Of a DNA stretch of 64,000 bases, positions 18,620 to 26,251 are shown piece after piece. The stretch is from the NCBI RefSeq assembly GCF_004116265.1, contig NZ_QOUX01000047.1, positions 434,001 to 498,000 on the forward strand, read 5' to 3'. The first letter of the stretch is position 1; each line of letters begins with the position of its first letter. The notes under the pieces are model-generated. The model had not been told where the DNA came from. It made no database searches and worked only from the letters and a program-made list of their open reading frames with translations. The translations under genes and the position numbers were made by a program. The DNA comes from Anaerobacillus alkaliphilus (GTDB taxonomy: Bacteria; Bacillota; Bacilli; Bacillales; Anaerobacillaceae).

Positions 18620-18938
18620 ATGATGATGAAACTTAGATTAACGAAACGACTTTTCTTCTATTTAGCGATAGGGAACTTAGTAGACATGCTGTTAACAGGT
18701 ATAGGCTTACACTTAGGTTATTTTTAGAGGGAACTCTTTGATGCAACTTCTTTGGGACAAGAGTCCAATTTATTTTTATACACTCAAGAGTTTTTTATCA
18801 ATAGGCCTATTACTGCTTAATTGCTATGGCTTTAAAGACCGCCCACCATCCTTGATTGTAACTAGTTTAACTCTAATTGCACTTAGTTTATATACTGGAG
18901 TAATGGTTTTACATGGGTTAGTTTTTGTTATCGGATGA
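18620..18938 (+). pseudogene. Small membrane protein (DUF5658-like) split by a +1 frameshift
   Basis: Frame one gives 35 codons (RLFFYLAIGNLVDMLLTGIG) and stops at TAG 18725. The other half continues one base out of phase (NSLMQLLWDKSPIYFYTLKS, then LLLLNCYGF, to 18938). Joined by skipping one T in TTTTT at 18721-18725, the two halves make a continuous three-helix protein of about 105 aa that looks like DUF5658 proteins. It is either a degraded gene, an assembly error at the T-run, or a +1 slip at TTT-TAG. The function of the family is unknown. Confidence 0.6.
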
Positions 18939-19127
18939 GAAAAACATCCTTTAATCATATTCTAGTTAGAGATAATACCATTACCACTTGCATTTAGGAA
19001 TTTTTTACCTATACATATGTCATCTTTACATCAATACTTCTGAGTCTCTTGATCTACCTCAACATTTTCCTTTGGTATTATATTCCTATTTTAATAAAAA
19101 TTAGAAACTTACCCCCTCCATAAACGT

Positions 19128-19166
19128 CTTACCATACGTAAGGTCCAATAGAAAGATTTATCTTTC
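19128..19166 (+). promoter_or_regulatory. Two small inverted repeats before the secreted repeat protein
   Basis: CTTAC-CATAC-GTAAG (19128-19142) and GAAAGAT-TT-ATCTTTC (19151-19166) lie close together just before the ribosome site AGGAGGG. They could be operators or a 5'-UTR structure. No regulator is identified. Confidence 0.3.
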
Positions 19167-19188
19167 ATTACCAATTAGGAGGGTTTAT

Positions 19189-20820
19189 ATGTCGAAGAAA
19201 TTAGTTAAGAAGCTATTCTTGTTAGGGTTGGTGTTTTTATTTATCTTTCCTTTTCAATCATTAGCTGCAAATCATGCTCCACACTCAAACGGAAAATCAG
19301 ACACAATCAACAACATTAAAGGTAAGGATGTAGGAAACAACGGTAACGGTAGTGACTTAGAAGTACATTTTAACGTGGCAAAAGACAAAGGGAAGTATGA
19401 TCAATATCGTATTTTTGTTGCAAAAGCCTCTAAAGCTGGAGAATTTGATTTAGAAGCAGCGAACAAAAATAAGAATTACACAGTGGCACCTAATGGAAAA
19501 AACATTAAAACAACACTTAGTTCAACAGCAAAAGATACTGATGGAGCACTAATTACTAACGATGTTTCCTACACTATTTTCGTCTTATCTGTCAAAGGAG
19601 ATGAAAAGGGAAAAGGTAACGGCAATGGGAAAGGCAAAGGGAAAGAAAAAGCAAAAGGAAATGTGTTATCAAAAGCTAAGAAAGACATTACCTTAAGTGG
19701 TTATGAAGAAAGTATCCTTTCTGTTACTGACGTAAGAACTGCTGATGTAGGTAACTTTAATGACGGTCGTGATTTACACATAAGTTTTACAAAGTTAGCT
19801 GACGAAAAGAACTTAGAACACTACCGCGTGTTTGTTGTGAAATCTGACAAAGCGAAAAACTTTCAATTAGCAAACGCAATCGAAAACAAACATTATACAA
19901 CAATTGCAAAAACAGGAGCTAATATCGCCCAAACATTAGGATCTTCGGCAAGAGATACAGATGGTCAATTAATTGGTAATAACGTGAACTATCAAGTGTT
20001 TGTTATGTCTGTTGGAAAAACTGGATTTGGTAGTGCCTTATCTTTACCTTCGACAACATTCATGTTACTTAACGGAACGGCAGACTTAAAAGTAACAAAT
20101 GTTTTAGCGAAAGACGTTGCCGACTTTGGTGACGGGCGTGATCTTCAGGTTGAGTTTACGATCCCAAGAGATGAAACAAATGTTAGAGAGTACCGAGTAA
20201 TGGTCGTCCCAACTGTCCATGCTAATAACTTCTCTTTAACTACAGCCCTACAAGTTTCACCTTCAAATTATACAACTGTAAAAAAAGCAGGAGCAAACCT
20301 GGTAACAACATTAGCTTCAACAGCCAATGATGTTTACGGTGCGAGAATTGTAAATAATACGTCATACCATGTTTTCGTATTAACTGTTGGTCAACATCAT
20401 ACTCATGAGCTTTCTAATCATTCACTACCGATTACTTTATATTATAATTTCACTACACCTGCAGTTACTAACCTAGCTGTTTCAGATGTTAATAATCATG
20501 GTGACGGTCGTGACCTTCAAGTCTCATTTACAAAAGTAGCAGATGAATCGACTGTAGCTGAATATCGCATTTTTGTTGTTAGAAATTCAGAAGCAACTTC
20601 TTTCGATCTAGCAAAAGCTAATGCAGTAGCCAGTGGGAATTACACAACGTTTGCGAAAAAAGGAACAAATATTTCACAAGTGTTAGCCCATAATGCCAAA
20701 GATACTGGTGGTAGAAAAATTGAAAGAGATGTTAATTACCGTGTGTTTGTTATGAGCGTTTCAAGTGTAGGTACAGAAAATGCTCTTACAGGTGCATCTC
20801 AACAGATTAACCTAAACTAA
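19189..20820 (+). CDS. Secreted four-repeat protein of unknown function
   Basis: A 543-aa protein with a signal peptide (KLFLLGLVFLFIFPFQSLAA). Four tandem domains of about 100-120 residues follow, each opening with DV..(H/F)(G/N)DGRDLQVSFT and carrying a YR(I/V)FVV segment and a late VFVMSV strand. A Gly/Lys-rich linker (about residues 145-165) separates repeats 1 and 2. The domains look like beta-sandwich (fibronectin-like) modules. No catalytic motif, LPXTG anchor or SLH domain is visible. The ATG follows TAGGAGGG. A cell-surface or matrix role is a guess. Confidence 0.8.
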   Translation: MSKKLVKKLFLLGLVFLFIFPFQSLAANHAPHSNGKSDTINNIKGKDVGNNGNGSDLEVHFNVAKDKGKYDQYRIFVAKASKAGEFDLEAANKNKNYTVAPNGKNIKTTLSSTAKDTDGALITNDVSYTIFVLSVKGDEKGKGNGNGKGKGKEKAKGNVLSKAKKDITLSGYEESILSVTDVRTADVGNFNDGRDLHISFTKLADEKNLEHYRVFVVKSDKAKNFQLANAIENKHYTTIAKTGANIAQTLGSSARDTDGQLIGNNVNYQVFVMSVGKTGFGSALSLPSTTFMLLNGTADLKVTNVLAKDVADFGDGRDLQVEFTIPRDETNVREYRVMVVPTVHANNFSLTTALQVSPSNYTTVKKAGANLVTTLASTANDVYGARIVNNTSYHVFVLTVGQHHTHELSNHSLPITLYYNFTTPAVTNLAVSDVNNHGDGRDLQVSFTKVADESTVAEYRIFVVRNSEATSFDLAKANAVASGNYTTFAKKGTNISQVLAHNAKDTGGRKIERDVNYRVFVMSVSSVGTENALTGASQQINLN

Positions 20821-20830
20821 TAGTTTACCA

Positions 20831-20870
20831 AAAATCATTTGGGATCTTTGATCTTAGATGATTTTTTTTA
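20831..20870 (+). terminator. Terminator of the secreted repeat protein
   Basis: AAAATCAT pairs with ATGATTTT around an inner GGGATC/GATCTT stem, followed by T-run. A weaker AAAGGA/TCCTTT hairpin with seven T follows near 20930-20965. Confidence 0.75.
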
Positions 20871-21038
20871 TAGGTAATTCTCACATTTACTTACTCGAAC
20901 AAAAACAGTGTCACTAGAAACTAAGTAGAAAGGAATCAAGTTCAAGATCCTTTATCTTTTTTTAGAGAAGCTTTATTATAAAGGAAGACACGCTCTTTAG
21001 AATAAACCCTGATATGTTTTTAAAAGGAGAAATTTTCT

Positions 21039-21455
21039 ATGAACAACGATTACCAAACCCTTATAAATGGTATTTTTGTATGCGGATTGCCTGCGTTACC
21101 TTTCGTTTTAGAAAAAGAAGATATCCAAGTAATAGTTGATTTGCGTGCAGAAGCTGACAAATCCGAAACGAAGGATATCCTCATACCATTAGTAGATGGT
21201 CAACCTAATCAAGAGCATTTACTACGCGAAGCCATAGGCCACGTTGTTCGTGCCTACGAACAAGGAAAAAAAGTAGTCCTCCATTGAAAAGGTGGAAAGA
21301 GTCGCACAGGTAGTGTGGCCATCGGTGTGTTAATGGAGTTAAAGGCGGCTGCTTCTATTGAAGAAGCGGAGAAAATTGTAAAGGCAGTACGTCCAGAGAT
21401 TGAAATTCATCCTGAGTTTAAAAATGATTTAAAAAGGTTATATCCGGAACAATAG
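21039..21455 (+). CDS. Candidate selenoprotein: dual-specificity/tyrosine phosphatase-like, Sec in place of the catalytic Cys
   Basis: The frame runs 82 codons, meets TGA at 21285-21287 and continues in phase for 55 codons to TAG at 21453 (138 residues in all). Before the TGA stands KKVVLH and after it KGGKSRTGSVAIGVL, so the TGA occupies the nucleophile of the phosphatase P-loop H-C-X5-R. Both halves match a common small Bacillus dual-specificity phosphatase family at full length. A 7-bp hairpin with loop AGGUA follows 13 nt after the TGA. I therefore read the TGA as selenocysteine (residue 83). The ribosome site AAAAGGAG precedes the ATG. The next gene, 18 bp on, has the same feature. A nonsense mutation is the alternative, but it would have had to hit only the key codon twice in a row. 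Confidence 0.8.
21301..21319 (+). promoter_or_regulatory. Putative bacterial SECIS element 1
   Basis: GUCGCAC pairs with GUGUGGC (7 bp including two wobble pairs) around the 5-nt loop AGGUA. It begins 13 nt after the UGA. A short stem-loop just after UGA with G in the first loop positions is what SelB recognises in bacteria; the E. coli fdhF loop also contains AGGU. Confidence 0.75.
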
Positions 21456-21473
21456 TGAATTTGAGGTGAGACG

Positions 21474-21782
21474 ATGAAAGTTCAGATAACTAAAAGCGCG
21501 AAAGAGCAGTTGATCAGTACACTTGGTATTGAACCAGTGATTAAGGTAAATGAAATTCGTACAACTGGTTGAGGTGCCACGTATGTGTATGAACTTGCTC
21601 AGGTTGAGCAGGTAGTAGATGTTGAGACTTTTAGGGTCGATGAGATAACAGTCTTAATAGAGCCATTGGTGGTTAGCCATTTAGACAGGGACATTGTTAT
21701 TGATTATACGAAGAGTTATGGATTTCTATTAAAAAATAGCAATGAAATTTTAACGTTTGGAATGAAGTTGATCAAGAGCTAG
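21474..21782 (+). CDS. Candidate selenoprotein: HesB/IscA-like protein with Sec
   Basis: The frame starts at ATG 21474 (ribosome site GAGGTGAG), meets TGA at 21570-21572 and continues in phase to TAG 21780 (102 residues, Sec at 33). The sequence around the TGA is IRTTG-U-GATYVYEL, the place of the first conserved cysteine (GCGC-type motif) in HesB/IscA/YqkB-like iron-sulfur proteins. The protein contains no cysteine elsewhere. HesB-like selenoproteins are a known Sec family. A 7-8 bp hairpin with loop AGGUU follows 21 nt after the TGA. It forms an operon with the phosphatase-like gene and ends in a terminator. Confidence 0.82.
21594..21612 (+). promoter_or_regulatory. Putative bacterial SECIS element 2
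   Basis: CUUGCUC pairs with GAGCAGG (extendable by one A-U pair) around the loop AGGUU. It begins 21 nt after the UGA. The loop is nearly the same as that of element 1 although the coding sequences are unrelated. Confidence 0.78.
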
Positions 21783-21791
21783 TAACGTCAA

Positions 21792-21823
21792 AAAAAAGTC
21801 ACTGTATTGATAGTGACTTTTTT
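21792..21823. terminator. Bidirectional terminator after the selenoprotein pair
   Basis: AAAAAAGTCACT pairs with AGTGACTTTTTT. It serves the plus-strand pair and the convergent chrA-type gene. Confidence 0.9.
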
Positions 21824-21835
21824 ATTGCTATTCTA

Positions 21836-23023
21836 TTAAAATAACGACAAGACAAATCCACCAATTGCCCCTGTTAACACAATCACCCAAGGTGGCAGCT
21901 TCCAAAACACCAACATGCTAAACAAAATAGCCCCAAAAGCAAAATCAGTCGTTGTTAAAATCGAACTCGTCCAGATTGGGTAATAAAGAGCAGCAATTAA
22001 AATTCCGACGACAGCGGCGTTTACTCCCATTAGAGCACCTTTGACTTTCGTGTTACGACGTAGTCCGTCCCAAAATGGCAATGTACCAATGATAAGTAAG
22101 AAAGCTGGTAGAAAGATCGCAATGGTTGCTAATAAACCGCCTTTCCAACCACCAATAACAGCCCCGATATAAGCCGCAAACGTAAAGAGAGGACCAGGAA
22201 CAGCCTGGGTTGCACCGTATCCAGCAAGGAATTGTTCTTCCGATAACCAGCCAGTAGGGACAAATTCACGCTCTAGTAAAGGTAATACTACATGCCCGCC
22301 ACCAAACACGAGCGAACCAGAACGATAGAAGCTATCGAAAAGGATTACCCAATTTAATTTGGTTGCCTCAGCTAAGATTGGAAGCACAATTAACAACCCA
22401 AAGAATAAAGATAAACAAATAAATCCTAAACGACGACTAATCGGGAACTTTGCTCCTGCAGAATGATCATCAATCGTTTGTTGTCGGTAAAGAAGGAAAC
22501 CTACAAATCCAGCCACTAATATAACGGCAACCTGAGTCAAGGCCGTTTGCCATAACAACGTTAAGACCACAGCTCCCAAGGCAATCGTTCTTCGTTTTAA
22601 ATCAGGAGTTAAGTTTTTCGCCATTCCTAAAATGGCATGGGCAACAACGGCAACCGCAACAATTTTCAAGCCGTGGATCCAACCAAGATCTTCAAATCCA
22701 AAAGAATGTAAGAGAAGTGCAAAAATAATTAAGGCAACAACAGAAGGTAGCGTAAACCCAATAAAAGCAAGGATACCACCTATGACGCCTGCCCTCATCA
22801 CACCTATACCAATCCCAACCTGACTACTTGCAGGTCCAGGAAGAAACTGACACAGAGCTACTAAATCAGCATAACTTTTTTCATCCATCCATTTTCTTCT
22901 ACTTATGTATTCTTCATGAAAATAACCTAGATGTGCGATTGGTCCCCCAAAGGAAGTAAGACCAAGCCTTGTTGAGACAAGTAAAATCTCGAGTAATGAT
23001 TTAAACGTTATTTTTTGTTCCAT
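21836..23023 (-). CDS. chrA: ChrA-type chromate transporter (CHR family)
   Basis: Inner-membrane transporter of the CHR family, which exports chromate in studied cases; many members have no proven substrate. The 395-aa protein carries two homologous CHR halves: TRLGLTSFGGPIAHLGYF with LPGPASSQVGIGIG in the first, and LVFGGGHVVLPLLEREF with ATQAVPGPLFTFAAYIG in the second. I chose the ATG at 23023 because GAAGGAGATATT precedes it; an in-frame TTG 12 codons upstream has no ribosome site. It is monocistronic and converges with the selenoprotein pair. Confidence 0.92.
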   Translation of the reverse strand: MEQKITFKSLLEILLVSTRLGLTSFGGPIAHLGYFHEEYISRRKWMDEKSYADLVALCQFLPGPASSQVGIGIGVMRAGVIGGILAFIGFTLPSVVALIIFALLLHSFGFEDLGWIHGLKIVAVAVVAHAILGMAKNLTPDLKRRTIALGAVVLTLLWQTALTQVAVILVAGFVGFLLYRQQTIDDHSAGAKFPISRRLGFICLSLFFGLLIVLPILAEATKLNWVILFDSFYRSGSLVFGGGHVVLPLLEREFVPTGWLSEEQFLAGYGATQAVPGPLFTFAAYIGAVIGGWKGGLLATIAIFLPAFLLIIGTLPFWDGLRRNTKVKGALMGVNAAVVGILIAALYYPIWTSSILTTTDFAFGAILFSMLVFWKLPPWVIVLTGAIGGFVLSLF

Positions 23024-23114
23024 AATATCTCCTTCCTGACTGTATATTAATCCTACCAAAATGCTCTTGATTTAAGCAATGAAGAACTCACAACTTTTAC
23101 AAAATTTTAACATG

Positions 23115-23148
23115 AAAAAGGCTAACCCAAATCAATGAGTTAGCCTTT
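23115..23148 (-). terminator. Terminator of the GH43 gene
   Basis: AAAGGCTAAC pairs with GTTAGCCTTT; on the minus strand TTTTTC follows. Confidence 0.85.
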
Positions 23149-23153
23149 GATGA

Positions 23154-24137
23154 TTATTCTTTATAAGGATCAATTGTTTGGATTGTTCCGTCTTCGTTGT
23201 ACTTAATTTCTGTATACTTAACAGAACGTTTGTGGTTAACTCCATCTGATAGAGAGCAATCGTGATAGAATAAATACCACTTATCTTGGAATTGAACAAT
23301 TGAATGATGAGTTGTCCAACCGATTACTGGCTCAAGGATTTTCCCTCTAAACGTAAATGGTCCTTGAGGGTTTTCACTTGTCGCATAAACGATTGTGTGT
23401 TTTGTTCCAGTAGAATAAGAAAGATAGTATAAACCATTATACTTATGAACCCATGGACCTTCGAAAAATCTGCGGTCTTCGTCACCAGCTAAAATTGGGT
23501 TGCCATTTTCATCAACAATTGAGATTTCTTTTGGTTCTTCTTTAAACGTAAGCATGTCATCAGAAAGTTCAGCTACTCTTGGCCCTAACGCAGGTCCATC
23601 TAGAGCAGGGTCTGGCGCATCAGCAACAAATGTTCCTGTTTGCCATTTTTCTAATTGGCCACCCCAAAGTCCGCCAAAATAGATGTATGCTTTATCATCT
23701 TCATCAACTAATACTGCAGGGTCGATACTATAGCTACCAGGCATATAGTTTTCTTGTGGTGTGAATGGACCAGCTGGTGATGAACTAGTCGCTACGCCAA
23801 TTCTGAAAATATCGTCATGGTCACGAGCAGGGAAGAATAAGTAGTATGTATCATTTTTGAATGCAGCATCAGGAGCCCATAATTGCTTACTTGCCCAAGG
23901 AATATCTTTTACATGTAATACCTGCCCATGATCAACAACAGGTGAATCAAAATTGTCTAATGATAAGACATGGTAGTCTTCCATTTTGTATTGGTCGCCA
24001 TTATCATTTGACTCTCCATCATGATCAAGGTCATGAGACGGATATATGTAGATTTTCCCTTCATACACATGAGCAGAAGGATCTGCAGTATAAATATGTG
24101 TAACTAACGGTGTATTTGGTTGTACTTTCTTTTCCAT
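23154..24137 (-). CDS. Glycoside hydrolase family 43 protein (arabinofuranosidase/xylosidase type)
   Basis: A 327-aa five-bladed beta-propeller enzyme without a signal peptide, so probably cytoplasmic and acting on imported oligosaccharides of arabinose or xylose. The three GH43 acidic residues are visible: Asp in TADPSAHVYEGKIY (base), Asp in SIDPAVLVDEDD (pKa modulator) and Glu in RRFFEGPWVHKYNG (acid). Its start after AAGGAGAAG is clear. A LacI-type palindrome lies 48 bp upstream. No sugar transporter is adjacent. Confidence 0.9.
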   Translation of the reverse strand: MEKKVQPNTPLVTHIYTADPSAHVYEGKIYIYPSHDLDHDGESNDNGDQYKMEDYHVLSLDNFDSPVVDHGQVLHVKDIPWASKQLWAPDAAFKNDTYYLFFPARDHDDIFRIGVATSSSPAGPFTPQENYMPGSYSIDPAVLVDEDDKAYIYFGGLWGGQLEKWQTGTFVADAPDPALDGPALGPRVAELSDDMLTFKEEPKEISIVDENGNPILAGDEDRRFFEGPWVHKYNGLYYLSYSTGTKHTIVYATSENPQGPFTFRGKILEPVIGWTTHHSIVQFQDKWYLFYHDCSLSDGVNHKRSVKYTEIKYNEDGTIQTIDPYKE

Positions 24138-24184
24138 GGTATCTTCTCCTTAATGATAAATTTACTAAGATTACTCGAGTTAAT

Positions 24185-24197
24185 TGTAACGCTTACA
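24185..24197 (-). promoter_or_regulatory. LacI-family/cre-like operator upstream of GH43
   Basis: TGTAACGCTTACA is a palindrome with arms TGTAA/TTACA around CGC. It resembles cre or a LacI/GalR-family operator (one base shorter than canonical cre). It lies 48 bp before the GH43 start, so carbon-source control is likely. Confidence 0.55.
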
Positions 24198-24371
24198 TTT
24201 TGCCAATCAATACCTCTATGCGAAAATATATACTTTTTACGGGTATGATGTTGAATTAATGAAGTAAAATTCAGGTTGACGCTTACTAGTATTGCCGAAT
24301 GTAATGGAAACTACTATAAATTTTCCATTTTGGTCTAACTTAATGAAAGAAAATTATATAATATTATAAAT

Positions 24372-24558
24372 GGCTGTTTTAGCAAAGTTCGTTGCTTTCG
24401 TAAAAATCCCAAAAGCCGGATTTTTACACAAAATACTTAAAATCCACAACTAATTTAGTAAGTATTGCTCTTTTCTTACTTAATTTATTGGCTGATATCT
24501 TCTCTAGGGTATTTTTCCGATAATTTTTTAGGATAAAACATTGTTTACGAAAAGAGCC
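24372..24558 (+). mobile_element. MITE-like element, copy 2 (187 bp)
   Basis: Same element as at 7884-8074, opposite orientation, flanked by the 8-bp direct repeat TTATAAAT (24364-24371 and 24559-24566). The ends GGCTGTTTTAGCAAA and, reversed, GGCTCTTTTCGTAAAC are imperfect inverted repeats. An inner terminator-like hairpin lies at 24400-24427. Confidence 0.88.
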
Positions 24559-24566
24559 TTATAAAT

Positions 24567-24753
24567 GGCTGTTTTAGCAAAGTTCGTTGCTTTCGTAAAA
24601 ATCCCAAAAGCCGGATTTTTACACAAAATACTTAAAATCCACAACTAATTTAGTAAGTATTGCTCTTTTCTTACATAATTTATTGGATGATATCTTCTCT
24701 AGGGTATTTTTCCGATAATTTTTTAGGATAAAACATTGTTTACGAAAAGAGCC
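24567..24753 (+). mobile_element. MITE-like element, copy 3 (187 bp), in tandem with copy 2
   Basis: Nearly identical to copy 2 (I see two base differences) and joined to it through one shared TTATAAAT; a third TTATAAAT stands at 24754-24761. The arrangement repeat-element-repeat-element-repeat points to a recent tandem duplication. Confidence 0.88.
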
Positions 24754-24785
24754 TTATAAATAAACAAATAATGGGGGAATGAAAC

Positions 24786-24950
24786 ATGAAAGAAAAAGGA
24801 TTATACATAGGAATTGGCATCCTCGTCGGAGTGGGAATCGGATTATTAGGTTTTAAGAAAATATCGGTGGTTAACGTTGGACATTTAAATACGTTAACCA
24901 TTAATTCCAACCGAACTGATCGCCAAAATGAAGAAAGTAAAGTAAAATAA
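24786..24950 (+). CDS. Small membrane protein upstream of thiM, unknown
   Basis: A 54-aa product with an N-terminal Gly-rich membrane helix (GLYIGIGILVGVGIGLLGF) and a polar tail. The ATG follows ATGGGGGAATG. It ends 28 bp before thiM, so it may be co-transcribed with it. I recognise no family. Confidence 0.6.
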   Translation: MKEKGLYIGIGILVGVGIGLLGFKKISVVNVGHLNTLTINSNRTDRQNEESKVK

Positions 24951-24978
24951 GGAAAAAATGCTACGAAGGGGATAAACA

Positions 24979-25791
24979 ATGAAGCATACGGATATTTCAA
25001 AACTTTTAGAACAAGTCAGAGAAGAAAAGCCATTAGTGCATAATATTACAAATATTGTAGTTGCCAACTTTGTGGCAAACGGACTTTTAGCCATGGGGGC
25101 TTCACCTGTAATGGCAAATGCAGTGGAAGAAGTCGCAGATATGGTTAAAATCGCAAACTCATTAGTCATCAATATTGGAACATTAACAAGTACCCAGGTT
25201 GAAGCCATGCTAATTGCGGGTACTGCAGCCAATCATTTAGGTGTACCAGTCATCCTAGATCCAGTTGGTGCAGGAGCTACACCATATCGAACCGAAACTG
25301 TCCAAAGAATATTAAAAACAGTGAAAGTAGATATTTTAAGAGGAAATAGTGCTGAGGTTGCCAATGTGATTGGTCAAAATTGGCTAATAAAAGGTGTAGA
25401 TAGTCAAGAGGATGGAGGAGATGTCGTAAACCTAGCTCAAACAGCTGCTCGTAAATTAGACTGCGTAGTTGTCGTTACTGGAAAAGATGATGTCGTCACG
25501 GATGGGAACGAGACTTTTCTAGTGAGCAATGGCGATGCAATCTTAACAAAAGTAACTGGAACTGGCTGTTTAGTGAGTTCTGTTATAGCTGCGTTTGCTG
25601 GCATAACTGATCAGCGCATTCATGCAGCTGTAGCCGCATTATCCTTTTACGGTGTTGCCGCAGAAATCGCTGCAGAAAAGGTAGGTCACAGCGGACCAGG
25701 GAGCTTTCAAATCGAATTACTTAACCAATTAGCTAACGTTACCAAAGAAGAGATTGGCAAACATAGTAGAATTTCAAAGATAGAAAGTTAA
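24979..25791 (+). CDS. thiM: Hydroxyethylthiazole kinase
   Basis: Phosphorylates 4-methyl-5-(2-hydroxyethyl)thiazole to salvage the thiazole half of thiamine. The 270-aa protein has the family motifs PLVHNITNIVVANFVANGLL, ILDPVGAGATPYR, ILRGNSAEVA and VTGTGCLVSSVIAAF (ATP/catalytic Cys region). The start follows a weak AAGGGG. Other thi genes are absent and I see no TPP riboswitch upstream; the leader instead carries two MITE copies. Confidence 0.95.
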   Translation: MKHTDISKLLEQVREEKPLVHNITNIVVANFVANGLLAMGASPVMANAVEEVADMVKIANSLVINIGTLTSTQVEAMLIAGTAANHLGVPVILDPVGAGATPYRTETVQRILKTVKVDILRGNSAEVANVIGQNWLIKGVDSQEDGGDVVNLAQTAARKLDCVVVVTGKDDVVTDGNETFLVSNGDAILTKVTGTGCLVSSVIAAFAGITDQRIHAAVAALSFYGVAAEIAAEKVGHSGPGSFQIELLNQLANVTKEEIGKHSRISKIES

Positions 25792-25831
25792 CGAATGGCT
25801 TGTATTCCTAGAAAAAATGAGGAGTAAACAT

Positions 25832-25864
25832 AAAAGGTTTGTAGCAACTGCTACAAACCTTTTT
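25832..25864. terminator. Bidirectional terminator between thiM and the Spo0E-like gene
   Basis: AAAAGGTTTGTAGC pairs with GCTACAAACCTTTT around a 4-nt loop. Confidence 0.9.
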
Positions 25865-25873
25865 ATATGTAGT

Positions 25874-26053
25874 TTAATTTAAGTTCATTCTATTTTTGGG
25901 GCTATAATTATTTAATAATTTATCAAGCTTATCACTTAAACGAACAGTAGCAGGGTGGTGTAAGCCTTTTTTCATTCCTGTTGCGATCATTTTAGATCTG
26001 ACGTATTCAATCTCGGTGGTAGTTTCTAGTTCCTTAATGAACTTTGCAGTCAT
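25874..26053 (-). CDS. Spo0E-like aspartyl-phosphate phosphatase
   Basis: A 59-aa helical-hairpin protein. The segment EIEYVRSKMIATG, then GLHHPATVRLSDKLDKLLNNY, matches the Spo0E family pattern, with the SxxLD motif. Family members remove phosphate from Spo0A~P and so delay sporulation. I chose the ATG at 26053, spaced 9 bp from GGGAGGG; the GTG at 26065 touches the ribosome site. Confidence 0.8.
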   Translation of the reverse strand: MTAKFIKELETTTEIEYVRSKMIATGMKKGLHHPATVRLSDKLDKLLNNYSPKNRMNLN

Positions 26054-26251
26054 GACTTTTTTCACCCTCCCAAATATTAGTATACTACTAATATACCACT
26101 TTTTACATTATTTTCAAAACAAATTATCCTGAAATGATAATTTTTGTAAAAAAAACACCATATTTCAAATAATCCCTCTGAATATCTCATAACTATTTTT
26201 TTCAAAGGACAATCTAAAACAAATATTCAATTAAGGGAGAAGGTATGTAAA

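Noticed and set aside
21039-21782. Two broken pseudogenes
   Set aside because: Both stops are TGA, both fall exactly on family cysteines, both frames are otherwise intact with good ribosome sites, and both are followed by SECIS-like hairpins. Random decay would not produce this pattern twice in 300 bp.
24762-24978. TPP riboswitch before thiM
   Set aside because: I looked for the CUGAGA and ACCUGAU-type motifs of the thi-box and did not find them.
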